A DNA stretch of 64,000 nucleotides. Origin: Nostoc sp. CHAB 5824. GTDB taxonomy: Bacteria > Cyanobacteriota > Cyanobacteriia > Cyanobacteriales > Nostocaceae. A program made the position numbers and the translations under genes. The stretch lies in NCBI RefSeq assembly GCF_020829665.1, contig NZ_JAIVFT010000007.1:124001-188000 (forward strand). The letters run 5' to 3'. A model generated the notes under the pieces. The model had not been told where the DNA came from. It searched no databases and saw only the letters and a program-made list of their open reading frames with translations. Shown piece after piece: positions 36,764 through 46,073 of this stretch; positions within the stretch are counted from its first letter, which is position 1; each line of letters starts with the position of its first letter.

Positions 36764-37375
36764 TTGACTATTACTTTTACGCCGACAAACAACTTAACAC
36801 TGCCAGCAGCTTGGCATCGCCTCACTCCGATTTGGCAAGGGGGGGAGGAAATAATTCAACAAAGTTTACCTCACACTCAGCTAGCACCTGCTTGGCAGCT
36901 AATGCTTTTGGGTGACGGCTCTCCAACACGTCACCTAGAATTGCTTACAGGTGAGCCTGTAGAAGTAGACGTCATTGATATGTCATTGATTGGCATGGAC
37001 TTAGATGGCGCTCCTGATTTAATCCAAGCTGTCCCAGGGCCGCGACTACGGCGACAAGTGTGGCTGCGTACCGCTTCTGGTCAGCGATTAGCCTATGCCA
37101 CTTCGTGGTGGGAAGCTAGTCATGTAGATGAGTATTTGCAGAATCGTTCATTACCAATTTGGGCGAGTTTAGCTCGTCTTCGCACAGAGTTGTATCGGGA
37201 TGTTCGAGGGATTTACTACGGTGGCTCATCGGCGCTAGAGTCTGGTTTTGATATAACTGGGCCTTTTTGGGGTCGCCACTACTTGTTTTGGCATCATGGA
37301 CAGCCACTAACCTTAATTTATGAAGTTTTTTCGCCTTATTTAACCAAATATTTGGGAGCTATGCAATTAAATTAA
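36764..37375 (+). CDS. Chorismate lyase family protein (DUF98)
   Basis: Cyanobacteria use a chorismate lyase of this family to release 4-hydroxybenzoate from chorismate as the head group of plastoquinone. The 203-residue protein has the pattern LPAAWHRLTPIW at the start, LLGDGSPTRHLELLTGEPV, RRQVWLRTASGQRLAYATSWW in the middle and GPFWGRHYLFWHHGQPLTLIYEVFSP toward the end, which fits the UbiC/DUF98 fold with its buried product site. The start is a TTG, as no ATG fits the family N terminus. It follows tRNA-Leu by 126 bp. Confidence 0.85.
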   Translation: MTITFTPTNNLTLPAAWHRLTPIWQGGEEIIQQSLPHTQLAPAWQLMLLGDGSPTRHLELLTGEPVEVDVIDMSLIGMDLDGAPDLIQAVPGPRLRRQVWLRTASGQRLAYATSWWEASHVDEYLQNRSLPIWASLARLRTELYRDVRGIYYGGSSALESGFDITGPFWGRHYLFWHHGQPLTLIYEVFSPYLTKYLGAMQLN

Positions 37376-37465
37376 AAAAATCATTGAAGAAGAATTGAGA
37401 ATTCAGAATCCAGGAATCAGAATCAGAATCAAGAGCGTAGCAAGAAAGGCACGAGGAAAGGTTTA

Positions 37466-38029
37466 ATGAATACTGTTGTGCTAAATCTAGAACCGATTGC
37501 TCATTTAACTGATGAGCAATTTTATCAATTGTGTATTGCCAATCGTGATTTAAGCCTGGAAATGAATGCAGCCGGAGAATTAATAATCATACCACCAGTA
37601 GGAGGAGAAAGCGGAAATCAAGAAGCTGGGCTGATCGCTGATTTAGAAATTTGGAATCGTCAAGCTAAATTAGGGAAAGTTTTTAGTTCTTCAACTATCT
37701 TTATACTTCCCAACGGTGCAAAACGTTCACCTGATGCTGCTTGGGTAAAATTGGAGCGGTGGGAAGCTTTAACGCCAGAACAACGAAAAAAATTTCCGCC
37801 ACTTGTACCCGACTTTTTGATTGAACTGCGTTCGGAGACAGATCGCCTTGCACTAATTCAAGAGAAAATGCAGGAATACATTAAAAATGGTCTGCGTTTG
37901 GGTTGGCTGATTAATCCTCAAGATCGTCAAGTTGAAATTTACCGACTTTTGAAAGCTGTAGAAGTTGTACAAATGCCAGCGATTGTTTCGGGAGAAGATA
38001 TATTACCTGGATTTGAGTTGCAAGTGTAG
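37466..38029 (+). CDS. Uma2 family (DUF820) putative endonuclease, 187 aa
   Basis: One of three intact Uma2-type genes in this window. Uma2 proteins have a PD-(D/E)XK nuclease fold and are hugely expanded in cyanobacteria; their role is not known. Seen here: LTDEQFYQLCIANRDL, then the GGESGNQEAGLIADL block, RSPDAAWVKLERW (fold Asp) and PDFLIELRSETDRL (Glu of the ExK-like motif), ending with GWLINPQDRQVEIYR. The length is usual. GAGGAAAGG lies just before the ATG. Confidence 0.95.
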   Translation: MNTVVLNLEPIAHLTDEQFYQLCIANRDLSLEMNAAGELIIIPPVGGESGNQEAGLIADLEIWNRQAKLGKVFSSSTIFILPNGAKRSPDAAWVKLERWEALTPEQRKKFPPLVPDFLIELRSETDRLALIQEKMQEYIKNGLRLGWLINPQDRQVEIYRLLKAVEVVQMPAIVSGEDILPGFELQV

Positions 38030-38405
38030 GTATGAAAATATTTTACTTATGATGTGGCGCGATAGCTACCGAGTAAAGCTAAGTAGCTGAAATTGAGTTG
38101 CAGCTTTGTCCAGTTAATTCTATTCTCTAAATTGCTTGGAATAACAAATTTACTTGCGGAAACTTTCCAACTAAGGGATTAATCTTAGGAAAACGTCCTA
38201 CGAAATTCAACAAAGCGTGTTAAAAATGGTAACTGAGTCAAAAACACAGCTTTTGAAAGACTAAAGAAGGTTGATTACCAAAGTACCATCAGCATCAAGG
38301 GTGGAAAAATTTAATACAATTAGCTCCCTTAAAGAATGGTTAAACCAGTTGGTGTACTTGACTAATCAAGCAAGTAATGAGTTTGCATATAAGGTATAGG
38401 TTTCA
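38030..38405. other. Spacer without a recognisable element
   Basis: No reading frame, RNA gene or strong repeat is visible in these 376 bases. They should contain the promoter of the DUF3352 gene. Confidence 0.45.
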
Positions 38406-40172
38406 ATGGCACCGCCTCTTGTGTCTGTTCCAATGAAGAAAAATAAGAAACCGTCTCTGGTGCTGACGCTCTCGGCTGCTGGGCTATTGATTGGTGTGGG
38501 GAGTGTAGCATACTGGTTGTTAAGCCAGAGACAACTATCTTCTAGCGATTTGCTAGTAGGTGCAAATATTATTCCTGGTGATGCCTTGTTTGCGGTTTCT
38601 CTGACAACAGATACTCAGCAGTGGCAGAAATTGCGGGAGTTTGGCACAAAAGAAACCCAAGCAGAACTAGACAAAAATTTAGTTGAATTGCGCGATCGCT
38701 TTCTGACTAATAATGGTTACGACTTCCAAAAAGATATCGCTCCTTGGGTAGGCAATGACATTACAATCGCAATTCTTGCCCCAGCAACAGCCAGTAAACC
38801 TGCACCAAAACCAGTTACCACCAATGAAGATGCTGCGAACGATCAGCAGTCGATGGTAATGGTATTGCCAGTGAAAAACCCAGAAATCGCCAAAAGCATT
38901 TTGGCACAACCCAAAACCCTTAAACAAGGCAAATGGATTGACCGTACTTATCAAGGGATCGCCATTAAACAAAGTGAGGGACAAGCAGGAGAAAACTTCT
39001 CAGCGGCATTACTAGATGGGCGTTTTTTAGTCATAACAGATAATCCCAAAGCTACAGAACGAGCAATTGATGCTTACAAAAATAAAACATCTCTAGCGAC
39101 AACAGGGGGCTTTGCTGAGAATTTTCCGAAAATTGCCAATTACCAACCCTTTGGTCAGTTCTACGTAAATGTGCCAACAGCGGCCAAAATAGCCGCAGCT
39201 TCTCCAAACCGCCCTTTACCTGCTCAAGTTTTGGCTCAACTGCAAAATAATCAAGGTTTAGCAGGGACAATGACCTTAGAGCCAGAAGGAATCCGCTTCA
39301 AGGGCGTTTCTTGGCTAAACCCTAATAGTCAACGTGTGCTAGCGGTGGAAAATAAAGCTGGAAAAATGCAAAGCCGCGTACCAGCGGAAACCTTAATGAT
39401 GCTATCTGGCGCTAATTTACAGAGATTGTGGGGAGATTATGTTTTAACATCTCAAGGAAATCCCTTGTCGCCGATCGCACCAGAACAACTCAGAGGTGGT
39501 ATAAAATCTCTTACGACTCTCGATTTAGATAAGGATTTGCTCAGTTGGATGAAAGGCGAGTTTTCCTTATCAGTGATTCCTACTACTCCAAAAGAAGGTT
39601 CACCAGATGATTTTCGTGCAGGTTTAGTGTTCATGGTACAGGGAACCAATCGCCAATCAGCTGAAGCATCCATAAAACAGCTCGATGAAGTGATGAGAAA
39701 TCAATACCAGTTCCAAGTCCAATCGGCGAAAGTCGCAGGTCAACCTGTTGTTAACTGGGTTTCACCCTATGGTACGTTAACTGCCACTCACGGCTGGTTA
39801 GATGGAGATGTCGCTTTTCTAGTAGTGGGCGCTCCCATTACTGACAAAATTGTTCCCAAACCCAACAACATATTAGCTAGCACTCTTCCCTTCCAACAAA
39901 CAGTTCCTACAGAACCAAATCCAACAAATGGTCAATTTTTCCTGGATGTGGAACGAACTGTGAAAAATTTCCCTTTACCAACTCTAATTCCCAATCAACA
40001 AACTTTGCTAGCTGCAACGCGCTCAATTGGGATGACATCTGCTGTCAGCGACAGCCACAGTAACCGTTACGACATTTTTATCGCACTCAAAAAAGTTAGT
40101 AACTCAACTGCTTTGCCTAGTCCAGAAAGCAATAAGAGCAGTTCTTCTACACCATCTACGACTTCTCCATAA
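38406..40172 (+). CDS. DUF3352 domain-containing protein, 588 aa
   Basis: A membrane-anchored protein: short basic N terminus, one helix (LVLTLSAAGLLIGVGSVAYWLL, about residues 18-40), then a large domain of the DUF3352 type, beginning with the typical PGDALFAVSLTTDTQQW. Conserved-looking phrases are APWVGNDITIAIL, FLVITDNPKATERAI and GTMTLEPEGIRFKG. A Ser/Pro-rich tail ends it. The family is common in cyanobacteria and Chloroflexi and has no known function. A second ATG ten codons in (KKNKKPSLVL) is an alternative start. It stands upstream of ccsB with a repeat-filled spacer. Confidence 0.92.
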   Translation: MAPPLVSVPMKKNKKPSLVLTLSAAGLLIGVGSVAYWLLSQRQLSSSDLLVGANIIPGDALFAVSLTTDTQQWQKLREFGTKETQAELDKNLVELRDRFLTNNGYDFQKDIAPWVGNDITIAILAPATASKPAPKPVTTNEDAANDQQSMVMVLPVKNPEIAKSILAQPKTLKQGKWIDRTYQGIAIKQSEGQAGENFSAALLDGRFLVITDNPKATERAIDAYKNKTSLATTGGFAENFPKIANYQPFGQFYVNVPTAAKIAAASPNRPLPAQVLAQLQNNQGLAGTMTLEPEGIRFKGVSWLNPNSQRVLAVENKAGKMQSRVPAETLMMLSGANLQRLWGDYVLTSQGNPLSPIAPEQLRGGIKSLTTLDLDKDLLSWMKGEFSLSVIPTTPKEGSPDDFRAGLVFMVQGTNRQSAEASIKQLDEVMRNQYQFQVQSAKVAGQPVVNWVSPYGTLTATHGWLDGDVAFLVVGAPITDKIVPKPNNILASTLPFQQTVPTEPNPTNGQFFLDVERTVKNFPLPTLIPNQQTLLAATRSIGMTSAVSDSHSNRYDIFIALKKVSNSTALPSPESNKSSSSTPSTTSP

Positions 40173-40464
40173 CAGGAATTTGGAGTTAGGAATTTGGAGT
40201 TAGGAATTTGGAGTTAAGAGTTGGATGTTTGGAGTTTGGAGTTGTACCAATTCTCAAAAATCTTGCTATAAATCAATATTCAAGTCTGGTGTTTCTTTAC
40301 ATCAGAGCGGTATCATCTTTAGCAACCTTAAAAGGAAATGGTATTAAAAATTATTAATTCATAACTCATAACTCCTACCTTTACTCTGTTTCATGACCCT
40401 CTAAGCATATAGGATCAGAACAGTCAGAATCCATATTTTAAATCATCCACGGAGAGAAGACTTT
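40173..40464. repeat. Spacer with 15-bp direct repeats
   Basis: Three copies of ggaatttggagttag (the last ending ttaa) lie at about 40180-40220, followed by related words (gttggatgtttggagtttgg). Related 'ggagttagga' words recur at 1328 and 31386. The rest appears unstructured and precedes ccsB, whose ATG follows ggagagaag. Confidence 0.55.
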
Positions 40465-41526
40465 ATGAATCTAGTTGTACTCCAGAACTGGCTGGACAAT
40501 GCCTCCTTTGCCATATTATTCCTAACAATGCTCGTGTATTGGGGAGGAGCGGCTTTTCCGAATCTGCCTTATCTAGCCGCTTTGGGAACAGCTGGGATGG
40601 CGATCGCTAATTTGTGCATGGCGACTTTACTAGGGGCACGATGGATAGAAGCTGGTTACTTTCCCTTAAGTAATCTCTATGAATCTCTGTTTTTCTTAAC
40701 TTGGGGAATTACCACCGTCCATCTCATTGCTGAAAGTAGTAGCCGTAGCCGCTTAGTAGGAGTTGTTACAGCTCCTGTGGCAATGTTGATTGCTGCTTTT
40801 GCTACCATGACATTACCATCCCAGATGCAAGCGTCAGAACCCCTAGTACCTGCCTTAAAGTCAAATTGGCTGATGATGCATGTTAGCGTCATGATGTTGA
40901 GTTATTCTGCTTTGATGGTGGGTGCATTATTAGCGATCGCTTTTTTAGTTGTCACTCGCGGTCAAAACATCCAACTACAAGGTAGTTCTGTAGGTACTGG
41001 TGGCTATCGCAGCAACGGCTACCGCTTACACAAAGCAGCTGAACTAATTTCTCAAACACCAGCCCCTCCTGTCGAAAATAACGGCTTTGCTAGTTTTGAA
41101 ACTAGTAGCAACGGCAACGGTAACGCTAACACTGCTGTTTTAAATTTAGTAACTACCTCTGAGCCTCAAACTGTAGCATCTGCCGAACCCCTTTCACCCC
41201 AGCACCTTAGCCTTGCTGAAACTCTTGATAACATCAGCTATCGCATCATCGGGCTAGGATTTCCCCTGCTGACAATTGGTATCATTGCTGGTGGAGTTTG
41301 GGCTAACGAAGCTTGGGGTTCCTATTGGAGTTGGGATCCCAAAGAAACTTGGGCATTAATCACCTGGTTAGTGTTCGCCGCCTACCTCCATGCCCGAATC
41401 ACTCGCGGTTGGCAAGGGCGTCGTCCCGCAATTTTAGCCGCCACTGGTTTTGTTGTTGTTTGGGTTTGCTATCTAGGTGTGAATCTTTTGGGTAAAGGTT
41501 TGCATTCTTACGGTTGGTTTTTTTAA
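40465..41526 (+). CDS. ccsB: Cytochrome c biogenesis protein CcsB (system II, CcsA-type)
   Basis: Part of the system II heme ligation machinery that attaches heme to cytochrome f and cytochrome c6 on the lumenal side of the thylakoid. The 353-residue protein has about eight membrane helices and the tryptophan-rich heme-handling motif [17 protein letters not shown]. The final helix region [18 protein letters not shown] carries the conserved His. A variable Ser/Asn-rich loop separates the halves at about residues 175-250. Cyanobacterial annotations often call this protein CcsB and plastids call it CcsA. Confidence 0.95.
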   Translation: MNLVVLQNWLDNASFAILFLTMLVYWGGAAFPNLPYLAALGTAGMAIANLCMATLLGARWIEAGYFPLSNLYESLFFLTWGITTVHLIAESSSRSRLVGVVTAPVAMLIAAFATMTLPSQMQASEPLVPALKSNWLMMHVSVMMLSYSALMVGALLAIAFLVVTRGQNIQLQGSSVGTGGYRSNGYRLHKAAELISQTPAPPVENNGFASFETSSNGNGNANTAVLNLVTTSEPQTVASAEPLSPQHLSLAETLDNISYRIIGLGFPLLTIGIIAGGVWANEAWGSYWSWDPKETWALITWLVFAAYLHARITRGWQGRRPAILAATGFVVVWVCYLGVNLLGKGLHSYGWFF

Positions 41527-41976
41527 GAATCTCACTAAGACAGTACTGAGTGTTGAGTAAGCTGTCGCGCATTTAACTTGCACATCTTTTCGTGTTGGCT
41601 GTTGACAGTTGACAGTTAACCGTCAGCGGTTAACGAACTTAGGAAGTGACTGTGTAATTTAAAAGCGTATTTTCGTGTTGGCTGTTGACAGTTGACAGTT
41701 GACAGTTAACCGTCAGCGGTCAACGAACCTTATGAGTGACTGTGTAATTTAAAAGCGTAATAGCTTACTTTAGGGGTTGCAAAGAAAGCGGGATGATTTA
41801 GCAACTTCCAAAATTCCTCCCTGTTTCTCCTGCCTCAAGAGCTTGCCCCAATTCATCCCAATGTTCTGCAACGCCCTAATTTTTATTTGACCAGCATTAA
41901 ATCTATAAAATCATCATTTTATTTCGGATGAACTGTTATATCTCTGAAAATATAGATTTATTGACAGGAGATTTTT
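41527..41976. repeat. Spacer with a tandem pair of interspersed repeats (41594-41767)
   Basis: Two copies of the gttggctgttgacag...aaaagcgta repeat stand side by side, at 41594-41670 and 41677-41767. They match the copy at 7601-7684 over most of its length; the second has an extra gttgaca unit. No gene is visible. The last 60 bases contain acaggagattttt, the ribosome-binding site of the KGK gene. Confidence 0.65.
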
Positions 41977-42285
41977 ATGGAAGATGGATTCGAGAGACTA
42001 AATCATGATGAAGTTGTGTCTATAGAACCAGACACTTTTAATAAGTTAAATATTGCCAAAACTTTTAAAGTCCGTGATTTGATTACAGCAATTAAGGAAT
42101 ATATTGGAGCAGAAGAAACAGATGAAGCAAATTTGTATACACAAGGATTAAATTGTGAAGTTTTACAATTTAGTACTTTGGGATGGAAAAAAGGAAAAGT
42201 TAGACTTGCTTTAGAGTTTTGTCCTGATGAATCTGAGTCACCACTTGATGAAATTTTTCAAAAACTTAAACAAGTAGAAAACTAA
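41977..42285 (+). CDS. KGK domain-containing protein, 102 aa
   Basis: A small acidic protein of a family known mainly from Nostocales, named for its KGK motif, seen here in LGWKKGKVRLALEFCPDE. The N-terminal part HDEVVSIEPDTF and FKVRDLITAIKEYI also fits. The function is unknown. It has a good Shine-Dalgarno sequence (ACAGGAG) and is followed by a clear terminator, so it is a single-gene transcript. Some family members sit near heterocyst or signalling genes, but that is not evident here. Confidence 0.88.
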   Translation: MEDGFERLNHDEVVSIEPDTFNKLNIAKTFKVRDLITAIKEYIGAEETDEANLYTQGLNCEVLQFSTLGWKKGKVRLALEFCPDESESPLDEIFQKLKQVEN

Positions 42286-42297
42286 TATCCAATTACT

Positions 42298-42337
42298 AAA
42301 AGAACCCTGATTTATGTCATAAGTCGGGGTTCTTTTG
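42298..42337. terminator. Terminator hairpin after the KGK gene
   Basis: AAAAGAACCC pairs with GGGTTCTTTT, extended inward by GA/TC, around a loop of about 17 bases. The stem is followed by TTTTGCG, and being flanked by A and T tracts it could work in both directions. Confidence 0.8.
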
Positions 42338-42385
42338 CGTCTCAATGTTTACAAATAAAATAGGATGTGCTGAATTGCTATTAAA

Positions 42386-42569
42386 GTTTAGAAGTTTACA
42401 AATTAGTTAATAATACTTATAAATCAATACAGTTCACTTAAGGCTTGATCCTCCCTAACCCTCCTTAAAAAGGAGGGAACTAAGCCCCCCAATTTCTCGG
42501 GGGGTTGGGGGATCTTCCAAGGTCAAACATCACTAACTGAACTATATTGACTTATAAATTACATGATGG
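42386..42569 (+). pseudogene. Uma2 gene remnant split by a MITE
   Basis: The 34 bases at 42386-42419 (gtttagaagtttacaaattag and following) are identical to part of the intact Uma2 gene at 44685-44720, which encodes LEVYKLVNNTYE. The next bases of that gene (attacatgatgg) reappear only at 42557-42569, after a 125-bp insertion and its duplicated target. Bases 42370-42385 resemble the 3' flank of the same gene (ctgaattgctat), so the fragment was itself produced by an earlier rearrangement. Confidence 0.75.
42425..42549. mobile_element. MITE, family B (125 bp) with 10-bp target duplication
   Basis: The ends CAATACAGTTCACTT and AACTGAACTATATTG are imperfect 15-bp inverted repeats. The element is flanked by ACTTATAAAT at 42415-42424 and 42550-42559, a 10-bp target-site duplication. 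The interior has G/C blocks (aaaaaggaggg, ccccccaatttctcgggg) and no reading frame. The empty site is visible in the intact Uma2 gene near 44704-44714. Movement would need a transposase supplied in trans. Confidence 0.85.
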
Positions 42570-42584
42570 CGATCGCTTACAAGT

Positions 42585-43934
42585 CTACAAGATTATCCCG
42601 TTATAACGAAAAGCATTATCCCAAACATAATCAATCACTGCTTTAGCATCATCCAAAGGGAGAATGTGACATGCTCCTTGGCGATCGTAGGTTAGTAAAG
42701 GGATTTCTGGTACATTGTCTGTTGTTTCGCTATTTTGAATTACTTGGCCACGAATATCTTCTAGATTGCTCAGAGGCCCTTGAATATCAAAGTTAATCTT
42801 TGTGCCTAGTTTATTTTCCATCCAAGTTTCGATACGAGAATCTAATTGTTGAGGGCTTAATGGTGTGGGACTGGTAAGTAAATGATAGTATGCCAGAATA
42901 ACTTCCTTAGATTCTTCTTCTTCTGCCAATTCAATAAACATTTGAAAAACACTGGTATTGTTCGCTAAATTTTTGAAGAATAGCGTATCAGTAACAAGTT
43001 TTTGAAATTGAATTTTTTTATTTTTGTAATTAGTGTATTGCTTAAAGGCAAATCCACCCAAAGCGATCGCTAATGATAAAGTTGCCACCAGAACAGGCAT
43101 AAAATTTCTGACTTTATCCAACTCTACATCTAGAGATTCAACCAAAACGGGTACATTTAGTACTAGCAAAATTGCAGCCACTAGCAATAATAAATTCGGC
43201 AAAGTTTTTAATATCAAAGGAATTGCCGCTCCAATCGCCGGAATTCCAAATAGTAAGCGATCTTTCCAGGTCATACTTGTTTTTACATTGGGAAAGATTA
43301 AGTCAACATCTAGTTTGGGAATATTTTTGTAGAAGTAAACATACATCTTACCGGGAATAAATTTTAATTCTTTGATTTTGTTTTTCTTCCCAAGAAAGTA
43401 AGCCGCTTCTTTGAACTTGACTAATAAAACAATCCGTTCAAAAAGAGCAATTGTCTTTTGTTCTTGCCAAAAGAAGAACTTTTTTACTGAAATGTTTTTA
43501 TAACTATCACCCCGGTAATAACAGATAAAGCGGTCAAAATCCTCAAAATTGACTTGAGTTTTCAATTCAATTAGAGATTTGGTTGCCAGCGATCGCTTGA
43601 GAATCGATTCAGGTAAAAGAATATAATTAGCCCTTTCAACAATATGCTCAAAGGCTTCAACTACTTTCAACTCCATATCATCATATTGCTCGAATGTTGG
43701 TGGAGTTATTGGTTCAATATCTGCATTAGGGTTAAAGGGTATGTAGTTATCTTTGATGACTTCTAAGGTTTTGTGGAAGCGAAAGTGATAGTATGCAATG
43801 AGGATTTGGCAAAAATCTTGAAATTTTTTGGCATCAGTTTCATCTAGCTGACCGTCTTGCAGGCAAAGCTTGATAATATCACTGCGAGTATAGGGAATGA
43901 ACGCTTCTCTATTTTCGGAAACAGCCATGTTCAA
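42585..43934 (-). CDS. DUF3754 (TMEM143-like) membrane protein, 449 aa
   Basis: The N-terminal 240 residues are soluble (AFIPYTRSDIIKLCLQDGQL, then ERANYILLPESILKRSL), with FKEAAYFLGKK and KMYVYFYKNIPKLDVDLIFP in the middle. Two or three hydrophobic segments follow (LLLLVAAILLVLNVPVLV, about residues 255-275, and MPVLVATLSLAIALGGFAF, about 290-310). The C-terminal part holds the AEEEESKEVILAYYHLL motif. This arrangement is that of the DUF3754 family, which includes eukaryotic TMEM143. Function unknown. Confidence 0.85.
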   Translation of the reverse strand: MNMAVSENREAFIPYTRSDIIKLCLQDGQLDETDAKKFQDFCQILIAYYHFRFHKTLEVIKDNYIPFNPNADIEPITPPTFEQYDDMELKVVEAFEHIVERANYILLPESILKRSLATKSLIELKTQVNFEDFDRFICYYRGDSYKNISVKKFFFWQEQKTIALFERIVLLVKFKEAAYFLGKKNKIKELKFIPGKMYVYFYKNIPKLDVDLIFPNVKTSMTWKDRLLFGIPAIGAAIPLILKTLPNLLLLVAAILLVLNVPVLVESLDVELDKVRNFMPVLVATLSLAIALGGFAFKQYTNYKNKKIQFQKLVTDTLFFKNLANNTSVFQMFIELAEEEESKEVILAYYHLLTSPTPLSPQQLDSRIETWMENKLGTKINFDIQGPLSNLEDIRGQVIQNSETTDNVPEIPLLTYDRQGACHILPLDDAKAVIDYVWDNAFRYNGIIL

Positions 43935-44155
43935 AGATAAATCAGAATCTAACTAGGGTTTGCCACATCCCACGAAAACGGCGAATATTAAACATTGTGT
44001 CTTCATTGGCAACTAAATTATAGTATCTTGAGTGTTCAATCTAGCAGTTTTTTCTGAGCCGATGGAAAAAGTGAGTAGGTAGACAAGGACTTACAACCGT
44101 GAAGAAGGCAGAAGGAAAGACTGATTGAAAAATGCGTAGGCGTAGCCCGTCGTAG

Positions 44156-44222
44156 ACATCGATCGGCATAGATCCTGATTCTTTCACCTAAATTGCTATC
44201 AGAATTCATTTATAAAATAAAG
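44156..44222 (+). pseudogene. 3'-end fragment of a second Uma2 gene
   Basis: The sequence catcgatcggcatagatcct and its continuation to aaataaagg repeat the last codons and 3' flank of the intact gene that follows (44921-44990): both have cggcatagatcctgattct, aattgctatc and attcatt. Only the tail is left; the upstream part is replaced by an interspersed repeat (gtaggcgtagcccgtcgtag). It indicates a former tandem arrangement of Uma2 genes. Confidence 0.65.
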
Positions 44223-44257
44223 GTGTACTAATAACTGAGGAACGGTAAATCCATATC

Positions 44258-44956
44258 ATGGTAAATTACGATCCATCAGCTCGTTTGCCCTCTTCAAAAG
44301 AACTACCTGACTCTGACGATACCCCAGTAGATAATCAATTACAAAAATCAATTCCCGATTTACTCAGAAGCGTATTAGCAATGGCTTGGACAGAACGCAT
44401 GGATTGGTTTTTTGGTATTCGCATGGGTATTTATTACGACCCAGATTTGCCAGCTATAGTCCCAGATGGATTTTTGAGTTTGGACGTAGAGCGATTTTAT
44501 GATGAAAACCTCCGCCCCAGTTATGCGCTTTGGGAAGAAAAGAAACTACCGATACTAGCGCTGGAAGTGGTATCTCAGACATATCGCGGTGAGTATTTGA
44601 CCAAAAAAGCAGAGTATGCAAGATTAGGGTTTTTGTATTATGTGGTTTACAATCCATTTCGTCGCCGTAAGCCACGTTTAGAAGTTTACAAATTAGTTAA
44701 TAATACTTATGAATTACATGATGGTAATCCCGTTTGGTTGCCAGAGATTGGTTTAGGAATTGGCGTGGAACGGGGAACTTATCTAGGCATTCCCCGCGAG
44801 TGGATGTATTGGTATAACCAGCAAGGGCAAAAGCTTTTAACACCAGAAGAAGACAAAAAACTTGCAGAACAAAAAGCTCAACTTGCAGAACAAAAAGCTC
44901 AATTATTACAAGAACGGTTGCGATCGCTCGGCATAGATCCTGATTCTCTGTCCTGA
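44258..44956 (+). CDS. Uma2 family (DUF820) protein with C-terminal coiled coil, 232 aa
   Basis: The fold residues are in AIVPDGFLSLDVERF (Asp) and ILALEVVSQTYRGEYLTKKAEY (Glu and Lys of the nuclease motif), followed by GFLYYVVYNPFRRRKPRLEVYKL. A short heptad region of repeated AEQKAQL units at about residues 205-222 and the RLRSLGIDPDSL end are typical of one Uma2 subgroup. GAGGAACGG lies before the ATG region. The remnants before it show that this gene belonged to a local family array. Confidence 0.93.
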   Translation: MVNYDPSARLPSSKELPDSDDTPVDNQLQKSIPDLLRSVLAMAWTERMDWFFGIRMGIYYDPDLPAIVPDGFLSLDVERFYDENLRPSYALWEEKKLPILALEVVSQTYRGEYLTKKAEYARLGFLYYVVYNPFRRRKPRLEVYKLVNNTYELHDGNPVWLPEIGLGIGVERGTYLGIPREWMYWYNQQGQKLLTPEEDKKLAEQKAQLAEQKAQLLQERLRSLGIDPDSLS

Positions 44957-45084
44957 ATTGCTATCAAAATTCATTAATGAAATAAAGCATAACAATTGCG
45001 TAGACGCATTAGCGAAGCGGTAGCGACGAAGGAGCGTCAGCGGCTTGTCGTTAGACATCGCTCGGTGTAGCTCGTGATTTAATC

Positions 45085-45257
45085 TAAGAGGATGTTTTAA
45101 AAGTCCTCTGCTCGGTAGCAAAACGTTTTAGATCCCCCTAAATCCCCCTTAAAAAGGGGGACTTTAATTGATTCTGGTTCCCCCCTTTTTAAGGGGGGTT
45201 AGGGGGATCTAGAAGTGCCTAAAATTACAGCCGAACACTTTTAAAAACATTCTGCTA
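45085..45257. mobile_element. MITE-like element, family A (about 173 bp)
   Basis: The left end is TAAGAGGATGTTTTAAAAGT; the right end CACTTTTAAAAACATTCTGCTA is its imperfect complement. The interior has a large G/C hairpin (ccttaaaaaggggg and aaggggggttaggggg). Its left 60 bases match the reverse of the right end of the element at 2422-2637. No reading frame. From 44957 to 45684 there is no gene: this element, an interspersed repeat at 45000-45070 and the minisatellite fill most of the space. Confidence 0.75.
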
Positions 45258-45276
45258 CATTAATAAAGCCTACAAC

Positions 45277-45570
45277 GAAGCTTTGAGGTTCATCAACGAA
45301 GCTCCAAGGTTCACGAATGAAGCTCTGAGGTTCACGAATGAAGCTCCGAGGTTCACAAATGAAGCTCCGAGGTTCACAAATGAAGCTCCGAGGTTCACAA
45401 ATGAAGCTTTGAGGTTCACAAATGAAGCTTTGAGGTTCATTAACGAAGCTCCGAGGTTCATCAACGAAGCTCCGAGGTTCATTAACTAAGCTCAAAGGTT
45501 CACGAACGAAGCTCCGAGGTTCATTAACGGAGTTCAAAGACTGATTCACGAGTATCAAAGGCTCATTACA
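45277..45570. repeat. 21-bp minisatellite, 12 clear units plus a decayed end
   Basis: Units of the type gaagctccgaggttcacaaat repeat in exact 21-bp register from 45277 to 45528 and become degenerate to about 45570. Because 21 is divisible by three, several frames stay open: one minus frame gives a heptapeptide repeat (EPRSFVN/EPQSFIC) over 105 codons, and a plus frame gives NEAPRFT units. None has a ribosome-binding site or recognisable start, so I list it as a repeat and not as a gene. Confidence 0.8.
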
Positions 45571-45684
45571 GCAATTTTCATTTATTTATAGAACACTCTC
45601 GCGTTCTTCTTTGCGCCTCTGCGCCTTTGCGTGAGACAAAAATCTTTCAGTAATTACGAACTTGTACTGAGCGTAGCCGAAGTA

Positions 45685-46073
45685 TTACGAATTACGAATT
45701 ATCCTATCAAGACTTGCACTCACACTTTCAGCATGTGGTGACTTCAATCGCTGCAAAATCTCTAAAGCTGGTTGCAAATAGGATATCGCTTTAGTGTATT
45801 CACCCTGTTGTTCTGCCAAATCTCCTAGCCACCACAGAGTCATTGCTTTGTCTTGGACATTACCAATGCGTTCATTTATTTCCAAAGACTGATTGAAAAG
45901 TGCGATCGCTTCATCCACTTCCCCTTTATCGGCGTAGAGAATTCCCAGTTGGTGCAACGTCGCCGCTTTGCCTTGGACATTTCCAATGTGTTCATTTATT
46001 TCCAAAGAGTGATTGTATAGTGCGATCGCTTAATCCACTTCCCCTTTGTTGGCGTAGAGATTTCCCCGATTGT
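45685..46073 (-). pseudogene. Detached 3' end of the CHAT-TPR gene
   Basis: This stretch continues the TPR array of the gene upstream, but it is cut off twice. A one-base loss in the CCCC run at about 46160-46163 shifts the main frame out of register. In the restored frame a TAA lies at 46030-46032 in the context GEVD*AIALYN, where paralogous repeats have CAA or GAA. The last two complete TPR units (beginning ATLHQLGILY and MTLWWLGDLA) and the natural end ASLDRIIRNS remain open from an internal ATG at 46005. Confidence 0.8.

Noticed and set aside
45277..45570. Possible CRISPR array
   Set aside because: Units follow each other without spacers, so it is a simple tandem repeat.
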